64,000 bases of DNA from Gammaproteobacteria bacterium (lineage in GTDB: Bacteria; Pseudomonadota; Gammaproteobacteria; Pseudomonadales; Azotimanducaceae): contig VXNY01000030.1 of NCBI GenBank assembly GCA_009840305.1, positions 1 to 64,000 of the forward strand, read 5' to 3'. A program made the translations under genes and the position numbers. The notes under the pieces were generated by a model. That model saw only the letters and a program-made list of their open reading frames with translations. It was not told the origin of the DNA and did not search any database. Shown one piece after another: positions 56,902 through 64,000 of this stretch. Numbering within the stretch: position 1 is the stretch's first letter; every line of letters starts with the position of its first letter.

Positions 56902-59900
56902 TCACTCCTCGGTTTCCACCGGTGTCCATCGAATTGCGTCCGCGAGCACATACATGTGTGACTTGTCCGTTTTATTTGAGACGAGCACATCGACACCGTT
57001 TTCTGTTAAGTCAAAGCTTCCTACAGTTTGCCATCCAGGACTTAGATTAGATGCTTCTAATGTTGTCGCTATTGAGTTTGTTCCATTTAGAACCGTGAGG
57101 TGGAAAGTTCCCATTGGGTGTGGTGAGGTCATAGAAAATGTGCTAACTGAAACAGTGGGATCGTATTCCGAACTATGCTTTACGTCTTCGAAAAAGTGTC
57201 CTTTTGGGAGAAAATATTCCAACTGCCACGAACCAGTCTGCGGTAAAGTTGTGGAGAATTTAGCAACAGCCGACCCATTGCCAGCTTCCGATATGGCAAA
57301 CGTTCGTCGATAAATTCCAAAGGCGGTTGGATCAGTCCAGCGCGACCAGATCCTAGTCTTCGGGCGATAACTCAATTGATATACCATGAGTCCGTGGTCT
57401 TGGGGAGCATCGATTTCACCCATGAGCTTGCGGGCAAAGTCGCTGACATCTCTAAATAGCCCAAAAATGCTACGATCGTCCACTATGGAGAATCCTTGAT
57501 CAAGATCATCAACGGTGATCGAGGAGGTTAAACTACTTGGTTGAGTTACCACTTCCACCGATTTTAAAATGGGTACGTCACCTTGAACGTACTCCCAATT
57601 TTGCGATTCCCGCGACTGGGGTAAGTCTAACCGAATGTTCATGTGGTTGAGTGAAAGGTAAGGTTTTATATTGACGTGTCTAACCGGATTTAAGGTTTCA
57701 AATGAAATTTCAACTGACTGATTTCGTTCCACCACCATGGTTTGTAAATCGAACGTTTGTGTACCACCATATAAAAATGGTAGTGTTACAGCTAGTTTAA
57801 CAGGACCGGATACGGGTTCACCGTTTTTCAGCAAGAAGGTAGTTTCGAATTTAGTCGTATCTTCAATAACTCGTTTCTGAGTTGTCAGATTACTTCCAAT
57901 AAACCCAGGTAACCCAGCTGTACGCGTTAAATCACCTCCTAATTCATCCAATTCAACACCATGCTCCTCAAAGAGCGCAATGAACTCTGACAGCTCAAAA
58001 CTCCTTCCACGAAAACGGTTCAACAAATCCAAACCGATTTGCGCAAGTTTCTCTGTTCCTATAGTGTCTCGCATGAGCTCCACTAGACGATGAGAACGTA
58101 ATCGTATCGCCCGCGCGGCTTGGGCATCGTTCTCACTGAACGCAGAGTCGTACAAGCTCGTCTCTTTTACGGTATCCCAAACTATTGGTGTATTCAGGAA
58201 TGTATGTTTTTTCTTCTGTATTTCATCAAATTTCGTATGAAAACCTTCCCGAAGATGAAATCTCAGAAACTCTATCGGTTTGACACGGGCTATGTTCACT
58301 ATATTCCGATTTATTGCGAGTTGAAAATCGAAACTTGCTTCAGTGTTTGGAAACAGTGCTTCTATTAAGTGCTCCAAGAAGTTGTTTAGTGCGAGTGCTC
58401 CCTCCTGAGTCGCATGGGTTTGATCCAAGATTAAGCTTCGAAAGAAACCGAGATTTACGTTACTCTCAAACATTGGATGTTGTAGATACTGAGATATAGC
58501 CTGAAACTGCCAATCGATCCAGACATCTTCGTCCATGTTGTATTGCACGAAGTTCTTTTTTCGACGCCTGTCAATCAGAGAATTCACTGATATCGTTGGT
58601 AGCGTGGATTCTCGAATCATCACTAGTCCCGCGGGGCTCATCACGGAGTCCATACGGTACCCACCACCGAACACACGAAGTGTCGAAGGCACTTCCACTA
58701 AAGCAAAAGTATCGTAGGGGTATTGAAATCCGTGAGATCGTACGCTCTGAACGATTGCTTGCAGTCGTTCATGAGTGTTGTTATTCGTTGGTGCGAGTGC
58801 TTCAAAAGTGTGGCGATGCGCTCGACTATACAAGACCTCAAAAACGATTCCCTCTACTTCAATCGCCGCAGACTCAAACTTTGAACCAACCAGCGCGAAT
58901 TCTGGGAGAGGATTGGTTTGCCGGAACTGGTATGTCGTTCCTCTGGCACTTGCTAACGATTCTCGCTTGGCTGGTCCAGCGACTATCCAGTCTTGTGGTA
59001 CTGAGACTGCAATGTCGAGGGTAAAGAAATCCTTTTCTCGATGTTCCCAGTTATGCTCGTTTGTTGCGGTTCCTGATGTAGGGTACCACTTGATTCCTGG
59101 GAGAAGTGCCACAAACTCTGACCGAAAGATGAAATTTTCGGTACCAAGTTGCCGTAACTGTCGAACGTCTGGGCCAACTATTTGAGATAGCGTAGCACGG
59201 GAGTCCAGATACGCGAAACGCTTGTTGGGGCGGCCCGTGGCCGCGAATTTTATTTCATTCGTACCCACAGTGAAATGGTGCTGAGGAATCTTCAATAAAC
59301 CATGCTGAAATTCCCGGTCGCTTACGTCTGTACCAGCTACCGAAAGATGAGAAATTTTGTAACCAGGATTTAAAGAAAACAGTACGAAGTCAACATCCTG
59401 ATTGGCTTCGAATCTCACATCTAAAGTTAGATCCAGCACTAGTGTTCGACCAGGCTTGATCTCGACGGTTCCGCGAATCGCTAGTACATCAGGAAACGCA
59501 GTCGGTTTGAAATGTTCGTTGTGTACTTTAACCCATTCGTTGATTCGATTGTGTTCAAAAATTTGCACGATGAACAAAGTAACAATTAACAACACTCCAC
59601 CACAAAACGAAGCACTACCCAGCAACAAATCGTTCGACCGAGCAGTAGTTTCTCGCATATCGAGAATGGAAGCCCAGTATAGAAAGCCGATTGCCATTAA
59701 TAGAAGAGCTAGTCGATTAATCACAATCACCGGTGTGAATAGTGTCGGTATGAGCTCAGACGGGAACAGCGCGCTACCAACAACAGTTTGCAATGGTCTA
59801 GATACTTCTAGAGAGAACCTGCTATTTAACCAAAAAACGCCGCCGACGCAGCACAGAGCAATAATCAGGGATAACAACCTTGATTTGAAGGCAGAACACA

Positions 59901-60429
59901 GGAGGATCAATAAGCTTCCGAAGAACAAAAAATTTGGAACGATGTCAAATACAGCGAACGAAACCACGCTCCAAATTTCCACTGGTTCGCCAACTTGAAA
60001 TGAAAAAGTCTCGGCTACTATCCCGTAGGCGACGACAGAAACAAGAAAAAACATAGCAGGGATGATCAACGATACTACTGTGCCAATCAAACGACCCAGG
60101 AAGAGTTCGAAATTGCTGATCGGTTTAGAGTGGATGACTTCTTGCACAAGATTGATTTCGTCTCGTTTGACCTGATCAAAAGTTAGCAGCAACACCCCGA
60201 TACAAAACAGCGCTAGAAAACTTCCGCCCAACAGAGACATAACGTAGCGTGGACTGATCACACCAAGCATCGCGATACGAACCGCATCAAGCACATGACT
60301 GAGTGACACAATCAAAAAGAAAAATGCACATAAGACTAGCGCAACCCAAATGAAGACATGCGTACGTATTAGTCTTCGATGACCGCGCATTTCATGTCGC
60401 GCGATACACCACACAATCTGGGTATTCAT
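56902..60429 (-). CDS. ABC-2-permease/pseudo-M1/golvesin-like giant membrane protein, copy 3
   Basis: This 1,175-residue protein is the full-length reference copy. Rough layout: cytoplasmic start (IARHEMRGHRRLIRTH), membrane segments at about residues 25-43, 64-84, 112-139, 160-181, 183-201, 235-254 and 269-290, a beta-rich domain at 300-440, IKWYPTSG at 446-453, the M1-like GGG/MDSVM/RES block at 588-608, a helical region, a beta-sandwich segment (GEPVSGPVKLAVTL), and a golvesin-like domain from 970 to 1175 (SITVDDLDQGFS to ADAIRWTPV). No HExxH or other complete zinc motif is visible. A role in envelope remodelling or transport is possible but unproven. It is tandem with copies 2 and 4 with 120-200 base gaps. 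Confidence 0.82.
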   Translation of the reverse strand: MNTQIVWCIARHEMRGHRRLIRTHVFIWVALVLCAFFFLIVSLSHVLDAVRIAMLGVISPRYVMSLLGGSFLALFCIGVLLLTFDQVKRDEINLVQEVIHSKPISNFELFLGRLIGTVVSLIIPAMFFLVSVVAYGIVAETFSFQVGEPVEIWSVVSFAVFDIVPNFLFFGSLLILLCSAFKSRLLSLIIALCCVGGVFWLNSRFSLEVSRPLQTVVGSALFPSELIPTLFTPVIVINRLALLLMAIGFLYWASILDMRETTARSNDLLLGSASFCGGVLLIVTLFIVQIFEHNRINEWVKVHNEHFKPTAFPDVLAIRGTVEIKPGRTLVLDLTLDVRFEANQDVDFVLFSLNPGYKISHLSVAGTDVSDREFQHGLLKIPQHHFTVGTNEIKFAATGRPNKRFAYLDSRATLSQIVGPDVRQLRQLGTENFIFRSEFVALLPGIKWYPTSGTATNEHNWEHREKDFFTLDIAVSVPQDWIVAGPAKRESLASARGTTYQFRQTNPLPEFALVGSKFESAAIEVEGIVFEVLYSRAHRHTFEALAPTNNNTHERLQAIVQSVRSHGFQYPYDTFALVEVPSTLRVFGGGYRMDSVMSPAGLVMIRESTLPTISVNSLIDRRRKKNFVQYNMDEDVWIDWQFQAISQYLQHPMFESNVNLGFFRSLILDQTHATQEGALALNNFLEHLIEALFPNTEASFDFQLAINRNIVNIARVKPIEFLRFHLREGFHTKFDEIQKKKHTFLNTPIVWDTVKETSLYDSAFSENDAQAARAIRLRSHRLVELMRDTIGTEKLAQIGLDLLNRFRGRSFELSEFIALFEEHGVELDELGGDLTRTAGLPGFIGSNLTTQKRVIEDTTKFETTFLLKNGEPVSGPVKLAVTLPFLYGGTQTFDLQTMVVERNQSVEISFETLNPVRHVNIKPYLSLNHMNIRLDLPQSRESQNWEYVQGDVPILKSVEVVTQPSSLTSSITVDDLDQGFSIVDDRSIFGLFRDVSDFARKLMGEIDAPQDHGLMVYQLSYRPKTRIWSRWTDPTAFGIYRRTFAISEAGNGSAVAKFSTTLPQTGSWQLEYFLPKGHFFEDVKHSSEYDPTVSVSTFSMTSPHPMGTFHLTVLNGTNSIATTLEASNLSPGWQTVGSFDLTENGVDVLVSNKTDKSHMYVLADAIRWTPVETEE

Positions 60430-60623
60430 AGTGCTAGAGTATAAATTACTAGAAGATACCTAGTACTACGTAAGAGTTTCTGAGATGGTCGGAATTTCCG
60501 TGGGAAATTGACTGAAACAGAATGAGAAAACGACTTACATCAAAGAGATCACAAAGTACGTTTTTTTAGATGTTCTAATTCACCATGCAGATCAAACAGC
60601 CAAATATTGTCGATTTCGTCTGT
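60430..60623. other. Spacer between tandem copies 3 and 4 with a stem-loop
   Basis: This 194-base gap has no gene. It contains a perfect 7-bp inverted repeat with a 3-base loop (AATTTCC-GTG-GGAAATT, 60493-60509). On the minus strand it lies downstream of copy 4 and upstream of copy 3. No T-run follows it in that direction, so it is not a standard terminator; it could be an operator or an mRNA-processing hairpin. TATACT occurs eight bases before the copy 3 ATG on the minus strand, but without a matching -35. Confidence 0.35.
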
Positions 60624-63600
60624 TTATTGACTTGACTCTTGCGGATCAACCGGAGTCCAGCGAATCGCATCTGCAACCACATAAGTCCAACTTGGGTCTG
60701 TTTTGTTAGAAATCAGAACATCGACTTCTGCATCAGTTATGTCGAAGGTTTCAATCGTGTGCCAGCCGGTAGTTAACTCCGGTACATCCACCGAGTGTGA
60801 TGATTGCTTCGAACCATTGCGAACTTCGAGATATGCGGTCCCTTTCCGAATACCCGTTGACACTTGCGACGAGCTGCCTCTGAAAGAAACGCGTTCATTG
60901 AAAAATCCTTCCGGTCTGTAGTACTCTAGTCGCCATTCGCCAAGTTTTGGTAACTCCGTGGAAAACTGGGCAAACGCTAAGCCATCCCCTCTATTCGACA
61001 TCGTAAAAGTACGTCGATATTTTCCATAAGCAGTGGGATCTGTCGTGCGCAACCAGGTTCCATCGCGTACGAATTCGTCCTGTTCCCAATCATATACCGG
61101 TAATCCTTGATCCATCTGAAGCTCTGGGAGATCAAAAATTCGTTGTATAGATTGGATAAATGCATTGTTGAGCGTACTAGTACGACGATCATCTACTATC
61201 GAGAATCCAGGGTCAAGATCATCAATGGTAATCGAAGAACTATCGTTTGTTATTGCTCCTCGTTCTTCAATCGATTTAACAAACGGGTCTTCCCCTCGAA
61301 CAAATTCAAGTGCTTGAAATTCTTCGGAAGATGGCAGATCCACTCGAATGTTCATACGGTTGAGTGAGAGATAGGGTTCCACCCAAACGTGTTGGACTGG
61401 ATTCACACTTTCGATTACCACATATAGAGTTTGATTTGCCTCTACCAATATCGGGGATAGCGTATGAGAAGGAAACTTGCCCCAGTAATTGTAGTACTTC
61501 AACCCAAGTCTGACTGGACCTGATACAGGTTCCCCATTTTGTAGAAATAGAGAAGTCTCGAATTTAGTTTGTTCATCAAGTAACAATGTTTGCGAAGATG
61601 GATCGGACACTGTAAACCCGGGCAGTCCAGCACCGTCAAGCAAATCTCCGCCCAATTCAGATGAAGTTACTCCGTGTTCCTGCAGCAGGTTAAAGAATTC
61701 TTCGAAGACGATGTTCTTTCCTTGAAATTTTTGCGACAGATCTACCAATATTGGCTCTAGTGTATCAGTTCCGCTGACATCAAGAAAGTACCGAGCGATC
61801 TGCTCGGTACGTGTTCTAAGCGCACGCATTTGATTGATGCTGTTCTCTTTCGACATTGGAGTGTTCAAGCTAATAGTTTCCACTAAATTCCAAACTTCGG
61901 GCGCGTCATAAAATGCTTGCTTGAGCTCATGCATTTTGCTCGGTACGTCTTGAAAATCACGAGTAATATTTGATACCAAAAGGGCGAGGGGATTAACACT
62001 TGCTAAGTTCAGTACCTCTCGGTCTAACGCGATGTAAAAGTCGAAATGTGAAACGCTTCCAGGGACTAAAGATTCAGCAAAGAAGTCCAAAAACATTTTG
62101 AGTGTTTGTGCTCTTTCACCTGTCGCGCCTGTTTGATGCCCCAGAGTATTTCGGAAAAAAGCGAAATCAATGTTGCTCTCAAAAGTAGGCTGCTTTAAAT
62201 AGCTCCATATTGTTCCGAATTGCCATTCGATCCAATCTTGCATTGTGAAATCCGGTCGTTTCAACATCTCTTCGCGATTGAAATCAATCAGCGATTCAAT
62301 CGAAATTGTGGGCAATGTTGACTCTCGGATCATCACCATGCCTGGAGGACACATCACCGTATCCATTGTCACTCCTCCGCCGAATACTCGCAACGTAGAA
62401 GGTACTTCTACCACGGTGAATGACGAGTATGGATAGCTCAGTCCATGGGTTTGAAATTTTTCAACATACCATCGACTAACTGTTGAGCGAATGTGATCTA
62501 CAATTTGTACAAAGTGCTCAAAAGTTTTTCGGTGCTTGTAGTTGTACAAGATTTCGAAAGTGATTCCATCCACTTCGATGGATCCGGATTTAAACCGTGA
62601 TCCAATTAAGGCGAATTCGGGGAGCGGACTGGACTGCTGAAAACTATACGTTGTACGCTTTGTATCGTCTGACGACTCTCGTTTCGCAGGTCCCGCGACG
62701 AGCCAGTTTTTCGGTACGACAACGTCAATGTCGAGCGTAAAGAAATCTCTTTCTCGAGTTTCCCAAGCATCTTCATTCGTAGCTGTTCCCGATGTCGGAT
62801 ACCACTTGATACCTGGTACTAGTGCAACAAACTCGGGACGGTAGATGAAGTTCTCAGTTCCCAGCTGTCGTAATTGTCGAACATCTAGACCAGAAATTTC
62901 CGAGAGTGTGGCTACTGAGTCCAGATAGGCGAATCGTCCGTCCGGACGTCCTTTCGCAGAAATCTTGAGTTCGTTAGTGCCCGGCGAAAAGTACGTTGAG
63001 GGTATCTTCAGCAATCCATTTTGAAAATCACCATCTTCAACTTTTACACCACCTACCGCTAATTTTGAAATCTTGTAGCCGGGATTCAGCGAAAACAGTA
63101 CGAAACCACTGTCTTGAAGAGTGTCAAGACTAACATCCAACGTAAGATCTATAGAAAGCAATTGACCTGGCTTGATATCAACGAGACCCCGAATCTCTTG
63201 CACATCCGGAAAAGACCTGGGGAGGAAATTTTGGTCGTGCACGCGGATCCAATGGTCGATATGTCTGTTTTCCCAGGACTGTAAACCAAACATCACCGCA
63301 ATGATTAATACTCCGATGCAAGTGAACAGCCCACCCAACATTAGGTCTCTGGATCTCGATGAGGTAATTCGTGAGCTGAAGCAGGAGACCCAGCACAATA
63401 GTCCGACTGACACTAATAACAGAGAAATTCGATTGAACAGAGTGACTGGCGTGAAGAGTGTCGGTGTCAGTTCGGATGGAAAAAGCACATTACCGGACAC
63501 GGTTTGCAATGGTTTCGAGACGTCGAGCGAAATCCTGCTGTTCAACCAGAACACCAAAACCAGAAAAGAGAACGTCATAAACAAAGCTATAAGTCTAGAT

Positions 63601-64000
63601 TTGAACAACGAAGCAAAGAGGAGTACCAAGCTTCCAAAGAAAAGAAAATTGGGAAAGATGTCAAGAATAACGAACGAAATCACGCTCCACAACTCGACTG
63701 GTTCACCAAATGGAATTGAGAATGTCTCTGCAATTATCCCGTAGGTCAACATTGAAAAGAGCACGAAAAGCATGGGGATGGCCATCATTAATGAGACACC
63801 CGTTAATCTTCCAAGGAAGAGTTCGAAATTGCGCAAGGGCTTCGAGCCAACCACTTCGTGAATGCGATTCATTTCATCTCGTTTGATCTGATCGAAAGTG
63901 AGTAGTAAGACTCCGATGCAAAACAAACCGATAAAACTCCCGCCTAATAACGACAAAATGTATCGCGGACTAATGATTCCAAGCATGGGCAGATCGGTAG
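60624..64000 (-). CDS. ABC-2-permease/pseudo-M1/golvesin-like giant membrane protein, copy 4 (cut at window edge)
   Basis: The reading frame continues past the right edge of the window. The first visible codons encode TDLPMLGIISPRY, which matches an internal position (about residue 57) in copies 2 and 3, so about 55 N-terminal residues lie outside. The visible 1,125 or so residues keep all the shared blocks: FDQIKRDEMNRIHEVVGSKP, IKWYPTSGTATNED, RVFGGGVTMDTVMCPPG, GHQTGATGERA, GEPVSGPVRLGL, TIDDLDPGFSIV and VADAIRWTPV. There is no HExxH. More copies or the missing ATPase partner may lie just outside. Confidence 0.8.
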   Translation of the reverse strand, partial: TDLPMLGIISPRYILSLLGGSFIGLFCIGVLLLTFDQIKRDEMNRIHEVVGSKPLRNFELFLGRLTGVSLMMAIPMLFVLFSMLTYGIIAETFSIPFGEPVELWSVISFVILDIFPNFLFFGSLVLLFASLFKSRLIALFMTFSFLVLVFWLNSRISLDVSKPLQTVSGNVLFPSELTPTLFTPVTLFNRISLLLVSVGLLCWVSCFSSRITSSRSRDLMLGGLFTCIGVLIIAVMFGLQSWENRHIDHWIRVHDQNFLPRSFPDVQEIRGLVDIKPGQLLSIDLTLDVSLDTLQDSGFVLFSLNPGYKISKLAVGGVKVEDGDFQNGLLKIPSTYFSPGTNELKISAKGRPDGRFAYLDSVATLSEISGLDVRQLRQLGTENFIYRPEFVALVPGIKWYPTSGTATNEDAWETRERDFFTLDIDVVVPKNWLVAGPAKRESSDDTKRTTYSFQQSSPLPEFALIGSRFKSGSIEVDGITFEILYNYKHRKTFEHFVQIVDHIRSTVSRWYVEKFQTHGLSYPYSSFTVVEVPSTLRVFGGGVTMDTVMCPPGMVMIRESTLPTISIESLIDFNREEMLKRPDFTMQDWIEWQFGTIWSYLKQPTFESNIDFAFFRNTLGHQTGATGERAQTLKMFLDFFAESLVPGSVSHFDFYIALDREVLNLASVNPLALLVSNITRDFQDVPSKMHELKQAFYDAPEVWNLVETISLNTPMSKENSINQMRALRTRTEQIARYFLDVSGTDTLEPILVDLSQKFQGKNIVFEEFFNLLQEHGVTSSELGGDLLDGAGLPGFTVSDPSSQTLLLDEQTKFETSLFLQNGEPVSGPVRLGLKYYNYWGKFPSHTLSPILVEANQTLYVVIESVNPVQHVWVEPYLSLNRMNIRVDLPSSEEFQALEFVRGEDPFVKSIEERGAITNDSSSITIDDLDPGFSIVDDRRTSTLNNAFIQSIQRIFDLPELQMDQGLPVYDWEQDEFVRDGTWLRTTDPTAYGKYRRTFTMSNRGDGLAFAQFSTELPKLGEWRLEYYRPEGFFNERVSFRGSSSQVSTGIRKGTAYLEVRNGSKQSSHSVDVPELTTGWHTIETFDITDAEVDVLISNKTDPSWTYVVADAIRWTPVDPQESSQ

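Noticed and set aside
56738..57313. A 191-codon plus-strand frame opposite the end of giant copy 3 and the start of copy 2.
   Set aside because: It is antisense to two strongly supported genes, and its sequence has no domain-like pattern.
60361..60399. HEMRGH near the start of giant copy 3 as a zinc-binding motif.
   Set aside because: It has three residues between E and the second H rather than two, lies in the predicted cytoplasmic N-terminus, and is not kept as HExxH in the other copies.

Overview
This window looks like the chromosome of a gammaproteobacterium, probably a free-living aerobic heterotroph and possibly marine. The main reason is gene order. From yajC to der it follows the gammaproteobacterial block yajC-secD-secF-suhB-trmJ-(isc)-iscS-ndk-rlmN-rodZ-hisS-yfgM-bamB-der, followed by xseA, guaB, guaA, tadA and purL. 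BamB, RodZ, YfgM, an outer-membrane TonB-dependent receptor and a Pseudomonas-type Hut route (HutF plus HutG) all fit a Gram-negative gammaproteobacterium. The DNA has moderate GC by eye, and many genes start with GTG or TTG, often overlapping the previous stop codon.

Layout. (1) 1-4.2 kb: accessory locus with a broken secreted protein carrying an HExxH zinc-protease-like motif, followed by two tandem paralogous, membrane-anchored, cysteine-containing proteins of unknown function. (2) 4.5-18.7 kb: a VOC protein, then the translocon/tRNA/Fe-S/outer-membrane block. In this block the SuhB-like protein has lost its catalytic metal-binding motif, and IscS stands alone without iscR, iscU, iscA, hscBA or fdx and without the IscU-binding tail. 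(3) 18.7-34.1 kb: an M23 endopeptidase, xseA, the guaBA operon with a clear promoter, an EF-G2-like GTPase, tadA, purL, a DUF418 membrane protein, a gamma-carbonic anhydrase and purT. (4) 34.1-38.1 kb: a TonB-dependent receptor and a beta-propeller phytase lipoprotein, preceded by a candidate Pho box. (5) 38.1-42.5 kb: selA-selB on the minus strand and a fatty acid hydroxylase/sterol desaturase family protein. (6) 42.7-64 kb: four copies (one cut by the window edge) of a protein of about 1,175 residues. It joins an ABC-2-permease-like membrane domain, an M1-aminopeptidase-like region without HExxH, and a golvesin-like C-terminal domain. A complete five-step histidine degradation set (hutF-hutU-hutH-hutG and divergent hutI) lies between copy 1 and copies 2-4.

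How the genes work together. Purine metabolism is strongly represented (guaB, guaA, purL, purT, tadA). The formate-dependent PurT, the formate-releasing HutF/HutG route and selA/selB (often kept for formate dehydrogenase) suggest a formate economy, although no selenoprotein gene is visible. The receptor-phytase pair points to phosphate scavenging from phytate. The best candidate for an undescribed system is the multicopy permease/pseudo-M1/golvesin family at 42.7-64 kb. The second is the decayed zincin locus with duplicated membrane-anchored partners at 0-4.2 kb.
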